Shown here piece after piece: positions 8,967 through 16,936 of a stretch of 64,000 nt of DNA. The stretch is taken from contig NZ_FPKW01000017.1 in assembly GCF_900114875.1 (NCBI RefSeq), positions 34,132-98,131 of the forward strand. The letters are read 5' to 3'. Origin of the DNA: Chryseobacterium limigenitum. Lineage in GTDB: Bacteria; Bacteroidota; Bacteroidia; Flavobacteriales; Weeksellaceae. The position numbers and the translations under genes were made by a program. The notes beneath the pieces are model-generated. The model worked only from the letters and a program-made list of their open reading frames with translations, made no database searches and was not told the origin of the DNA. How positions within the stretch are numbered: position 1 is the first letter of the stretch; the number at the start of each line of letters is the position of its first letter.

Positions 8967-9416
8967 ATGGACGGAACAACATCAATCAACAAAGAATTAC
9001 CAACCTATAAAACGGGTTATTATATTTCGCTTTTCGGAACAGCTCTTATTTTGTTTTGGATCGGAATTTTTAAATTTACGCCCACCGAAGCTGCCGGAAT
9101 AAAAAGCCTTGTAGAAAACCATTTCCTTACTTTTTACGTATATGATATCATGAGCGTTCAGGCAGTGTCAAATGCTATCGGAGCGATAGAAATTATCATT
9201 GCCTTACTACTCATATTTAGTGCGAAATTTGCATACTTACGAAGGTATGCAGCGATAGGAATGATCGTGACTTTCCTTACCACTTTGAGTTACTTATTTA
9301 CAACTCCCGGAATTTGGAAAGTAGTGGACGGAGTTCCTGTAACGGACTTTTTTATCCTAAAAGATTTGATTTTTTTAGGATTTGGATTAATGATACTTCA
9401 AAATGACAAAAAATGA
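8967..9416 (+). CDS. DUF417 (YkgB-like) inner membrane protein
   Basis: 149 residues with four predicted membrane segments: about 18-38 (YYISLFGTALILFWIGIF), 68-88, 95-115 and 128-145. The pattern FWIGIFKFTPTEAAGIKSLVENHF is typical of DUF417/YkgB proteins. Their role is uncertain; some are linked to chlorine or other oxidative stress. Its stop overlaps the start of the MsrAB gene by ATGA, so the two are translationally coupled. This supports a joint role in repairing oxidised envelope proteins. Confidence 0.85.
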   Translation: MDGTTSINKELPTYKTGYYISLFGTALILFWIGIFKFTPTEAAGIKSLVENHFLTFYVYDIMSVQAVSNAIGAIEIIIALLLIFSAKFAYLRRYAAIGMIVTFLTTLSYLFTTPGIWKVVDGVPVTDFFILKDLIFLGFGLMILQNDKK

Positions 9417-10540
9417 ATAATAATAAAAAAATAAAAATGAGAAACATATTAGTATTGCTCGGGATGGTGCTGGGCATCGCAGTATTTGCGACAAGTTGCG
9501 GAGATTCTTTAAAAAAGAAACCGATAGAAACTAAAAAAGATAATGAGACAGTTATGAACGATAAAAATCTAAAAGAAGTTTATTTTGCAGGCGGATGTTT
9601 TTGGGGAACAGAACATTTTTTTCAACAGGTTCGCGGAGTTGTAGGGACGGAAGTTGGCTATGCTAACGGAAAAACTCAGAATCCTACTTATGAAGAGGTG
9701 GTAAGTCATACAACAGGTTTTGCGGAAACTGTAAAAGTGAAATATGATCCTGAACAAGTTGATCTTAAATTATTAATTGATCTTTATTTCAAAACGATTG
9801 ATCCTACAAGTCTTAACAAACAAGGAAATGACAGAGGAGATCAGTACAGAACAGGGATTTATTCAACAGATAAAGATACTGAGGCTATTGTGAAAGAAGA
9901 AGTTCAGAAATTAGCTAAAAATTACAGCAAACCTCTGGTTGTAGAAACGATTCCCTTGAAAAATTTCTATAAAGCAGAAGATTATCACCAGGATTATTTG
10001 GATAAAAATCCGGGAGGATATTGCCACATTGAGCCGGGACTTTTTGAAATGGCGAAAAATGCAAACCCACTTCCAAAGAAAGATGCAAAATCAAAATATC
10101 AAAAAGAGGATAAAAAGGTTTTAAAAGAAAAATTAACAGCTGAACAATATAAAGTTACTCAGGAAAATGGTACAGAGATGCCTTTCAAAAATGAATATTG
10201 GGATGAAACCCGTGAAGGTATTTATGTAGATATCACCACTGGAGAACCGTTATTTATTTCAACCGACAAATTTGAATCAGGTTGTGGATGGCCAAGTTTT
10301 TCAAAACCAATTACTAAGAAATTGATTAACGAAAAATTAGACACATCAGCCGGAATGGATAGAACAGAAGTTCGAAGCAAAACCGGAGATGCCCATTTGG
10401 GACACGTTTTCAATGACGGGCCAGCAGATAAAGGCGGACTTCGTTACTGTATCAACAGTGCTTCTCTGAAGTTTGTTCCAAAGGCAGAAATGGAGAAAAA
10501 AGGGTACGGAGATTATCTTTCCCTATTAGATAAAAAGTAA
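9413..10540 (+). CDS. msrAB: lipoprotein MsrA-MsrB methionine sulfoxide reductase fusion
   Basis: 375 residues. A lipoprotein signal (ILVLLGMVLGIAVFATSC, lipid-bearing Cys29) places it in the envelope. MsrA covers about 53-210 with catalytic Cys62 in GGCFWGTEHFF and the GYANG motif. MsrB covers about 225-370 with GCGWPSF and catalytic Cys346 in RYCINSAS. Together they reduce S- and R-methionine sulfoxide. The structural zinc CxxC pairs found in many MsrB proteins are absent (YVDITTGEPLF lies where the first pair would be). The start overlaps the DUF417 stop by 4 bp; ATG at 9437 is an alternative with a more normal signal length. Confidence 0.93.
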   Translation: MNNNKKIKMRNILVLLGMVLGIAVFATSCGDSLKKKPIETKKDNETVMNDKNLKEVYFAGGCFWGTEHFFQQVRGVVGTEVGYANGKTQNPTYEEVVSHTTGFAETVKVKYDPEQVDLKLLIDLYFKTIDPTSLNKQGNDRGDQYRTGIYSTDKDTEAIVKEEVQKLAKNYSKPLVVETIPLKNFYKAEDYHQDYLDKNPGGYCHIEPGLFEMAKNANPLPKKDAKSKYQKEDKKVLKEKLTAEQYKVTQENGTEMPFKNEYWDETREGIYVDITTGEPLFISTDKFESGCGWPSFSKPITKKLINEKLDTSAGMDRTEVRSKTGDAHLGHVFNDGPADKGGLRYCINSASLKFVPKAEMEKKGYGDYLSLLDKK

Positions 10541-10549
10541 TGTGAAAGG

Positions 10550-10577
10550 AAGGTTGTCGAAAGGCAACCTTTTTTTA
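10550..10577. terminator. terminator after msrAB
   Basis: Stem AGGTTG / CAACCT with loop TCGAAAGG, followed by T7. It lies between msrAB and the convergent membrane protein gene, overlapping the end of the latter. Confidence 0.85.
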
Positions 10578-11213
10578 TTTTAAATTTAATTGAAATCTTT
10601 CTTTAATACTTAACATGGAGATGTTCATAAACAGTAAAAATCCGAAGATGATATAATAAGCTGGTTTAGGAAGATCAAGCAAATATTTAATTCTCTCAAA
10701 ACCTGTGTAGCTTTCTTTATATCTGAAATATTGCCAATGATCTCCGGTTGAACAACCATTAGCTCTATCAATTTTATTTGGATCTTTATAAAAATGAACC
10801 GCAAAAAAATGACCAGTATTTCCAACATCAACCGCGTAAGTTTCTTGTTTTGCTAATTGCATGGTATTGATTAAAGTAATCAGATCCTGATAATTATTTT
10901 TATCATCAATTATAAATTCAATCCCTGTTTCTTTTTGATTTCTTTGTTGAAGCTTTTTAAGTTCAGAAATATAATAATGTTGGTTTTGTAGTACTTCATT
11001 AGGTTTTACAATGATCTTTCGATATTTCCAGTTTCGTACGGACTCAAAAGTATTATCAATGCTGTCATTATATTTATGTTTTGCAGGAATTCCTAGATCA
11101 AGTACGGTATAAGGTTTATGAACTCTTTGACTCGCATAATACCAAAATAAGATTGGAATCAACAAAGCACTTATCAATCCCGGAAAATAATATATTTTAT
11201 TACTTTTTCTCAT
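10575..11213 (-). CDS. two-helix membrane protein of unknown function
   Basis: 212 residues. One membrane segment near the N-terminus (IYYFPGLISALLIPILFWYYASQ, about 7-29) and one near the C-terminus (PAYYIIFGFLLFMNISMLSIKE, about 181-202) frame a soluble part of about 150 residues that probably faces the periplasm. No catalytic motif was recognised. The gene starts 4 bp after the L,D-transpeptidase-like gene ends, so the pair is an operon and a cell-envelope role is reasonable. Confidence 0.7.
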   Translation of the reverse strand: MRKSNKIYYFPGLISALLIPILFWYYASQRVHKPYTVLDLGIPAKHKYNDSIDNTFESVRNWKYRKIIVKPNEVLQNQHYYISELKKLQQRNQKETGIEFIIDDKNNYQDLITLINTMQLAKQETYAVDVGNTGHFFAVHFYKDPNKIDRANGCSTGDHWQYFRYKESYTGFERIKYLLDLPKPAYYIIFGFLLFMNISMLSIKERFQLNLK

Positions 11214-11217
11214 ATTT

Positions 11218-11889
11218 TTAATTATAAATCCACATCAAAACAGGCTTGGCAGAATTCTGCAATACAGGATCGATCTTTTTCAACGCATCATTAGAAACCG
11301 TCGGGCAGCCCCAACCTTCAGGTGAGCCTTTTGGAAAAACTTCATCATTGCTCATTTTATCCCAAGAATGAAAAACAATCGTTCTTTTCAACGCATTATT
11401 ATTTGTTTTTTCCAAGCCGTGCATTAAATATTTTACATTAATTCCCCATTCGCTTCTGCCTCTTTCTCCGATTTTATACTTTCCTAAAGCTGAAAGATGG
11501 CTTCCGTCTTCATTACTGAAATCAGGCTTGTCTTTTGATTGATCCCAGCTCCAGATATTGTTGCCGCACCCATGACCTACCAAATATTTCTGTGTAATTT
11601 TCTTTTGTTTAAAATCATAAATAAAAAACCGATTTATTCCTGAATGTAAACTCATATCAATCAAAATACAAAACTCTGTATTAAACTTATTTTTCTTACA
11701 AAATTCAAGAGCTTTTTCTGCTTTTTTATCGGTTTTACTAAGATCGATAGCCGGTTTTGCAACGGGTTTTGGTTGTATAACAGAAGCCGTTTTTTCAACA
11801 AAATTTTCAACTTTTTGATTACATGAGGTAATTACAATTAATGATAATATTAAAAATGTTGCTATAAAAAATAAGGATAAGTTTTTCAT
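11218..11889 (-). CDS. lipoprotein murein L,D-transpeptidase-like protein (YkuD_2 type)
   Basis: 223 residues from the ATG at 11889; the frame is open to a TTG at 11901, but the ATG gives a clean lipoprotein signal ending LIVITSCNQ. The C-terminal half holds CILIDMSLHSGINRFFIYDF, LVGHGCGNNIWSWDQS, the histidine in IVFHSWD and the catalytic-type cysteine in EGWGCPTVSNDA. This order matches the L,D-transpeptidase catalytic domain PF13645-like family, which cross-links or trims peptidoglycan peptides. It is the first gene of a two-gene operon with the membrane protein that follows 4 bp later. Confidence 0.85.
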   Translation of the reverse strand: MKNLSLFFIATFLILSLIVITSCNQKVENFVEKTASVIQPKPVAKPAIDLSKTDKKAEKALEFCKKNKFNTEFCILIDMSLHSGINRFFIYDFKQKKITQKYLVGHGCGNNIWSWDQSKDKPDFSNEDGSHLSALGKYKIGERGRSEWGINVKYLMHGLEKTNNNALKRTIVFHSWDKMSNDEVFPKGSPEGWGCPTVSNDALKKIDPVLQNSAKPVLMWIYN

Positions 11890-11922
11890 CTTTAAATTCA
11901 AAGAAAATTAAAATTAAACAAA

Positions 11923-11949
11923 AAAGTGATTCAAAATATGAACCACTTT
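11923..11949. terminator. terminator between ABC exporter genes and L,D-transpeptidase operon
   Basis: Stem AAAGTGATTCA / TGAACCACTTT with loop AAATA, flanked by a run of A on the left, which gives a U-run on the minus-strand transcript. It ends the ABC permease transcript. Confidence 0.75.
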
Positions 11950-11980
11950 AATTTTTTATAATGTAAGAGTTATAGCTGGC

Positions 11981-12826
11981 TTACCAATCTCTCTTTTTCA
12001 AGATCCAATAAGAACCGAATATGAAAATCACACACCAAACGATACAGGCAATTAAGCTTTCTGTAGGATAAGTGAATTCGTATTTTAATCCCATCATTTT
12101 CGCCATATCTAGTCTCATCATCGGATTGGGAATAAGGCTTGACATACTTTCTAATGGGAGAAGGTGTGTAAGGAAAAAATCATCTTTCATGATTTTCATT
12201 CTTTCTAATTCCTGAGTGCCACGAACTTTTTGAAATACTTCTACAGCCGTTAATATTACTTCAAAGATCCAATAAACAAAGAATCCAAGGAAGACAAACA
12301 TCGATTTTCTCAGTAAAACAGAAAGAAACATTAGGAAGCAGAAAAATGTAAAAAGCTTTACAAAATAGTTTCCAATAAAGAATATTTCCTTGAAAACGAT
12401 TTCAGAATCTGTGTTCTTAGAATAGGTATGACCCAAAAATAAGGTAATAATAAACACCAGAAGAGTAGAAACAATCGTAAAAACAGCAATCGTCAATAGT
12501 TTTGATGCAATAAATTCTTTTCTGCTCAGCCCATCAATGGTATTTTGCTTAAACATCCTGTTGCTGAATTCCTGCGAGATTGAAAAAACAATAATTAATC
12601 CGAGAAAAATCTTTAATAAAGCAACGATCCAAGTGGTAAAGTTCCAGATTTCCGGGAAATTATAAATTCCTTGCTGTTTTAAATTAATGGTAGCTCCAAA
12701 AATATCCAAATCTACGAGTCCAATAAAAAGAAGCGCTACCAAAATAGCAAAATAAAGGACGGTGAAAACCTTGAATGGTCTATAATTCAGGTTTTTGTAA
12801 TATTCGAGTTTTAATAGTTTAAGCAT
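11981..12826 (-). CDS. ABC transporter permease (ABC-2 type)
   Basis: 281 residues with about six membrane segments, including FTVLYFAILVALLFIGLV (about 20-38), IVALLKIFLGLIIVFSISQEFSNRMF (about 67-92), TIAVFTIVSTLLVFIITLFLG, FFCFLMFLSVLL, FVFLGFFVYWIFEVILTAVEVF and a C-terminal segment. The EFSNRMFKQNTIDGLSRKEF loop is the usual cytoplasmic coupling region. The start overlaps the ATP-binding subunit gene by 8 bp. Family knowledge gives an exporter, possibly for a peptide or lipid; the substrate is unknown. Confidence 0.9.
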   Translation of the reverse strand: MLKLLKLEYYKNLNYRPFKVFTVLYFAILVALLFIGLVDLDIFGATINLKQQGIYNFPEIWNFTTWIVALLKIFLGLIIVFSISQEFSNRMFKQNTIDGLSRKEFIASKLLTIAVFTIVSTLLVFIITLFLGHTYSKNTDSEIVFKEIFFIGNYFVKLFTFFCFLMFLSVLLRKSMFVFLGFFVYWIFEVILTAVEVFQKVRGTQELERMKIMKDDFFLTHLLPLESMSSLIPNPMMRLDMAKMMGLKYEFTYPTESLIACIVWCVIFIFGSYWILKKRDW

Positions 12827-13727
12827 GATTCGTGTTTTTTACAAGTTCAAGGAATTGAGTTTCAAGAGACAGTTTTTTCTTATTCAGATGTGATAAGAAA
12901 ATCCCTTTTTCTGCCAGTTTTTGATTTAAAGCTGAAGCGGAAATCGAAGCATCATCACGAATTTGAGCTTTAATAATTTCTCCGTCTATTTTCACCGAAG
13001 AAAACCATTGAAGTTCCTCCAACACACCTAAAAGTTGAGTATTATTATCTGCTTTAAGTTCAAAATATCCTGTATTAGTAGTCATTTCATCCACTCTGCC
13101 GGAATAGATTGCGTTTCCTTCTTTTAGAACAATTACATGACTGCATATTTTTTCAATCTCATCCAAAAGGTGACTTGCAATAATAATCGTAATTCCCTGT
13201 TTAGCAATACTGTTGATGATATCTCTGATCTGGATAATTCCCTCAGGGTCAAGCCCGTTGGTAGGCTCGTCTAAAATAAGAACTTCAGGGTTATTCAAAA
13301 TCGCTGAAGCTATTGCCAGACGCTGTTTCATACCCAATGAAAACGTTTTGAAAGTGTCTTTTTTTCTGTCAAAAAGATTAACGGTTTTTAAGGCTTCATC
13401 AATTCTTTCGTAAGGCGTTCCTTTGATCTCGGCAACAATTTTCAGATTGGTTTCCGCGCTTAGATAAGGATAGAAATTAGGCTGCTCGATAATTGCCCCG
13501 ATTTTTTTCAGAGTATCAGAATCGGTTCCCTTTTTTCCAAACCAGAACCAGTCGCCGCTTGTAGGATTTATGGTTGATAGCAACATCCCGAAAGTAGTTG
13601 ATTTTCCGCTTCCGTTAGGCCCTAAAAGACCATAAACATTGCCTTTCTCAACATCAAAAGATATATTGTTTACCACAACTCTTTTGAATTTTTTGGTGAG
13701 ATTCTTTACTGATAAGATTTTTTCCAT
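12819..13727 (-). CDS. ABC transporter ATP-binding protein
   Basis: 302 residues. Walker A is GLLGPNGSGKST (about 33-44), the signature is FSLGMKQRLAIA (about 130-141), and Walker B with its glutamate is LILDEPTNGLD (about 151-161); the His switch lies in IIASHLLDEIE. The C-terminal 80 residues are a regulatory extension as found in BcrA/GldA-like exporters. It overlaps the permease gene by 8 bp and is the first gene of the pair. Substrate unknown; antimicrobial-peptide efflux is one family role but is not shown here. Confidence 0.95.
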   Translation of the reverse strand: MEKILSVKNLTKKFKRVVVNNISFDVEKGNVYGLLGPNGSGKSTTFGMLLSTINPTSGDWFWFGKKGTDSDTLKKIGAIIEQPNFYPYLSAETNLKIVAEIKGTPYERIDEALKTVNLFDRKKDTFKTFSLGMKQRLAIASAILNNPEVLILDEPTNGLDPEGIIQIRDIINSIAKQGITIIIASHLLDEIEKICSHVIVLKEGNAIYSGRVDEMTTNTGYFELKADNNTQLLGVLEELQWFSSVKIDGEIIKAQIRDDASISASALNQKLAEKGIFLSHLNKKKLSLETQFLELVKNTNHA

Positions 13728-13793
13728 GTAATTTGTTTTACATAGTAGTAGTCTATATAAATTAGAAATTGTTACAAAATTTTTAAATTATAA

Positions 13794-13846
13794 GTTATTA
13801 ATTATTAATTATTAATTATGAATTATGAATTGTGAATTGTGAATTT
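13794..13846. repeat. short AT-rich tandem repeat
   Basis: Units drift from ATTAATT to ATGAATT to GTGAATT with a period of 7-8 bp. It lies in the spacer between the ABC genes and the AAA ATPase. Slippage-type repeats of this kind are common in such spacers; no function is apparent. Confidence 0.6.
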
Positions 13847-13940
13847 TTCTGTTTACTGCCTAAAGCTTATAGCTTGCTGCCGATAAGGTATTGCTCATTC
13901 ACATTTTAAATACTAAATTTGATAGAATTAATCGGTAATT

Positions 13941-15296
13941 ATGAAGTTAATTGATTTGGCAAAGGAGCTCCATGTTTCTGCAGAAGCTATAAAACGATTT
14001 ATCCAGGATTTTGATCTTGAACTTGGAGTGTGCATCAGCACCAATTTTGAAGTGAAGAAGGATTTTGAGAAATTTGCCCGTGAAAATTCAGATTTTTTAA
14101 AAGAATATGAAAAAGATCTTGACGAAAAGAAAACGCCCGAGCAAATTGCGGAAACCATTAATAAATCAAAGCAAAAGGTAGAGCAGGCCATAAAAGAATC
14201 CAACCCCAATATTTTTGATAACGGTTTCTTTAAATCCTCTATTTCAAGCTATGGAATTGATAATAAATTAGGCGGAAACTATCAGTTTGTATATAATTAT
14301 TTTGGGCATAAAACAAGTCTTCAACACCGGGATTTTATTGGATACAGAGATTTGTTCTTTTATATTTCAAATGTTTTGGAACCGTTTCTAAATCCACAAC
14401 AGATTAAAGACTGGGGGATTAATAAGCCTGCCGGAATGATTTTATATGGACCTCCGGGAAGTGGAAAAATTTTCTGGGCCAATAAAATTGCCGAAATCAT
14501 TAATTATCAATTCAAAGAAGTAAAAAAATACTACTTAGGAACCTCTTTTGTAGATGGAAACAAGACCAATTTCAACGATTTTCTTTTAGAAATGATGAAA
14601 GAAGATAAAGTTTTACTTTTCCTTGAAGATTTTGATGAAATTATGATGGAACGTAAAGCAGAAACAGACATTGCTTCCTGCAACCTTGAAACTCAGGAAA
14701 TCATTCTTCATCATATCGGAAAGTTCGAAAAAGAAGACATTTTGATGGTAGGTTCTGCCAATACAGTCTCAGAAATTGATGAAGAAATTCTGGCTCCCGG
14801 TAGGTTTGATGTGATGATTCCCGTTTTTCCGCCCAATGCTTCGGAACGTTCGGAAATCATTCTGTATGCGATGACAAGAGGCCTTGAACAAGATTCTTTA
14901 CTCTATAAAATTCTTCAGAATAATAAAGCTGATAAAATACCTTTCTGGCAGGATATTTCGTCCAAAATGAAGGTCTTCAGCAATACCATGTTGATCGATT
15001 TTACGCAAAGCTTAAAAAAACGAATCAAAAACCTTTATCAGAGATCAAGAAATGAAAATCTAAAGATCGATGAAACGCTTCTGACTGGTGCTTTAAGAGA
15101 TGCTACCGGAAAACTTACAGAAGAATATCTTGAACAGATTGCAAGATTTTTGAGTGATGTAATTATCAATAATTCCGATGATTTTCAATATAGAATTCAG
15201 TCCTTAAAAGTTGAACTGGAATCTTACAGAATTGTTGAAGAACCACAAAGAATTATTGGCTTTCAGCATAACGAAGACGAGAAAAGTAAAGGCTGA
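13941..15296 (+). CDS. AAA-family ATPase with altered Walker A and Walker B
   Basis: 451 residues, cytoplasmic. The first 45 residues (LIDLAKELHVSAEAIKRFI...) look like an IF2-N/winged-helix segment. A charged coil follows (50-90), then one AAA module. Its P-loop reads GPPGSGKI (170-177): Ile replaces the Thr/Ser that normally binds magnesium. Walker B reads LLFLED (225-230): the acidic pair is E-D instead of D-E. The second-region-of-homology arginine is kept in APGRFDVMIPVFPP (about 285-298). The C-terminal 150 residues are helical. It may bind but hydrolyse ATP poorly, or act as a scaffold. Role unknown; no clear operon partner. Confidence 0.8.
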   Translation: MKLIDLAKELHVSAEAIKRFIQDFDLELGVCISTNFEVKKDFEKFARENSDFLKEYEKDLDEKKTPEQIAETINKSKQKVEQAIKESNPNIFDNGFFKSSISSYGIDNKLGGNYQFVYNYFGHKTSLQHRDFIGYRDLFFYISNVLEPFLNPQQIKDWGINKPAGMILYGPPGSGKIFWANKIAEIINYQFKEVKKYYLGTSFVDGNKTNFNDFLLEMMKEDKVLLFLEDFDEIMMERKAETDIASCNLETQEIILHHIGKFEKEDILMVGSANTVSEIDEEILAPGRFDVMIPVFPPNASERSEIILYAMTRGLEQDSLLYKILQNNKADKIPFWQDISSKMKVFSNTMLIDFTQSLKKRIKNLYQRSRNENLKIDETLLTGALRDATGKLTEEYLEQIARFLSDVIINNSDDFQYRIQSLKVELESYRIVEEPQRIIGFQHNEDEKSKG

Positions 15297-15306
15297 TGAA
15301 AAGATC

Positions 15307-15388
15307 AATTGTGAATTTTGCTTTGCAAGTCAATTTTGAAATATTTTAGCCTTAAAAAATTCACGAGCGAAGCAAATTAACAATTCAC
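15307..15388. repeat. imperfect inverted repeat in intergenic spacer
   Basis: Left arm AATTGTGAATTTTGCTTTGC (15307-15326) and right arm GCGAAGCAAATTAACAATTCAC (15367-15388) are partly complementary. It fills the 133-bp gap before the FAD oxidoreductase gene. The GTGAATT sequence recurs at 13834-13844. Confidence 0.5.
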
Positions 15389-15429
15389 CATTCACTAAAC
15401 TGACCATTCACAAAATAGACCAATTACTC

Positions 15430-16536
15430 ATGAACAGCGTTTGGGAGCTTGAAACATTTTACAGAAAACGGGATGTTATCATTATCGGAAGTGGTTTTAC
15501 AGGACTTTGGACTGCTATTTCCATTAAAGAAAAATATCCTGAAAAATCGGTTTTAATTATTGAAAGAAATTCCGTTCCATTGGGTGCTTCAACAAGAAAT
15601 GCAGGTTTTGCCTGTTTTGGAAGTTTAACCGAAATCATAGCTGATTCTGAAAAAATGGGTTGGGGAAAAACGTTGGAATTGGTAAAGATGAGGTTTGACG
15701 GACTTCAAAAAAATCAACACTATTTTAAAAATTCTGAAATTGATTTTGAATTAAGCGGAGGCTATGAAATTCTTAACAATGATCAACCTTTACAGAAAAT
15801 CGATGAGGTTAATGAAAAGCTAAAACCAATAACCGGAATCGAAAAAACATATTCTTTACAACAGCAAAAAATCAAAGAATTCGGATTGGGAAAATCTAAA
15901 TTTTTAATTGAAAATCCATGTGAAGGAAGTTTGCATTCAGGGAAATTATTGCAGAAACTTTTAGAGAAATGTCAGGAATTAAAAGTTGAATTCCTTTTTG
16001 GAACTGAGGTTGAAAATATTGTTGAAAAGCCCGATGAAATTGAAGTCCAGCTTTCTGAAGGCTTATCGATTAAATCATATCAAATTATTCATTGTACGAA
16101 TGCTTTTGCTTCAAAATTTTTAGAAAAAGAAAATATTATTCCGGCTCGCGGACAGATTTTATTAACTGAACCTATTGAAAATCTTAAATTAAAAGGAACT
16201 TTCCATTATGATGAAGGATTTTATTATTTCAGAAATCTTGGAAACAGAGTTTTATTGGGTGGCGGCAGAAATCAGGATTTTAAAACCGAAGAAACAGCAA
16301 ATTTTGAAACTACAGAATTTCTGCAAAATCATTTAGAAAATTTCCTCAGAGAAGTTATTCTTCCGAACCATCATTTTAAAATTTCCCTTCGATGGTCGGG
16401 GATTATGGCAATGGGCTCAGAAAAAACTCCGATTGTGAAACAACTTTCGGACAGACAGTTTTGCGCTGTACGGCTTTCCGGAATGGGAGTGGCTTTGGCT
16501 CCGAAGATTGGGGAGATTGTTGCTGAAATGATCTAA
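15430..16536 (+). CDS. FAD-dependent oxidoreductase (DAO family)
   Basis: 368 residues, cytoplasmic. The FAD-binding Rossmann motif is VIIIGSGFTGLWTA (about 16-29), followed by the acidic ribose ligand in VLIIERN (about 43-49) and the STRNAGFACFGS segment typical of glycine/D-amino acid oxidase-like proteins. The second FAD contact lies near the C-terminus in RLSGMGVALAPKIGEI (about 346-361). Substrate cannot be told; amine or amino acid oxidation is the family default. It stands alone between the AAA gene and a convergent small gene. Confidence 0.88.
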   Translation: MNSVWELETFYRKRDVIIIGSGFTGLWTAISIKEKYPEKSVLIIERNSVPLGASTRNAGFACFGSLTEIIADSEKMGWGKTLELVKMRFDGLQKNQHYFKNSEIDFELSGGYEILNNDQPLQKIDEVNEKLKPITGIEKTYSLQQQKIKEFGLGKSKFLIENPCEGSLHSGKLLQKLLEKCQELKVEFLFGTEVENIVEKPDEIEVQLSEGLSIKSYQIIHCTNAFASKFLEKENIIPARGQILLTEPIENLKLKGTFHYDEGFYYFRNLGNRVLLGGGRNQDFKTEETANFETTEFLQNHLENFLREVILPNHHFKISLRWSGIMAMGSEKTPIVKQLSDRQFCAVRLSGMGVALAPKIGEIVAEMI

Positions 16537-16549
16537 AGTAGAAAAGATA

Positions 16550-16831
16550 TTAATTCTTCTCCCACCAATCAAAGATGTCATCGGTTATTTTTTCTGAGTT
16601 AAATTCTTGACGATAAAGACCATACGTTACAATTAATTCATTCTCAATGATTTGTTTTATTTGATCGTAATCAGAGCCTTTTTCTAATTGTTTTAATATT
16701 CTTTCAGTTAACAAATCAAATTGATTTTTAGGGAGAGATGGAATTAAATTCATTGATACTATTAATTTTTTTAATTCTGCAAAATTCCCATTCCTTATAT
16801 TCAGTAAAATATTTATCTCATTAATATCCAT
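16550..16831 (-). CDS. small hypothetical protein
   Basis: 93 residues, no signal or membrane segment, mostly predicted helix (INILLNIRNGNFAELKKLI; FDLLTERILKQLE) and ending DDIFDWWEKN. It lies between the convergent FAD oxidoreductase gene and the divergent prfB gene. Not recognised; the acidic, helical make-up resembles small cytoplasmic or immunity-type proteins, but that is only an impression. Confidence 0.5.
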   Translation of the reverse strand: MDINEINILLNIRNGNFAELKKLIVSMNLIPSLPKNQFDLLTERILKQLEKGSDYDQIKQIIENELIVTYGLYRQEFNSEKITDDIFDWWEKN

Positions 16832-16911
16832 TCAATCAAATTTTTATTAAAGTAAATATACTCGAAAAATATTACTTATTTCACATTATTCATTACTCAT
16901 AATTTTATCCG

Positions 16912-16919
16912 TATTTTTG
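16912..16919 (+). promoter_or_regulatory. -7 element of the prfB promoter
   Basis: TATTTTTG matches the TAnnTTTG consensus and lies 17 bp before the GTG start of prfB. The 5' leader would be only about 10-12 nt. Confidence 0.55.
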
Positions 16920-16936
16920 CAAAAAAGAATAATTTC

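Noticed and set aside
13928..14209. Antisense 93-residue ORF opposite the AAA ATPase start
   Set aside because: It is the complementary frame of the AAA gene's helical N-terminus; no independent support.
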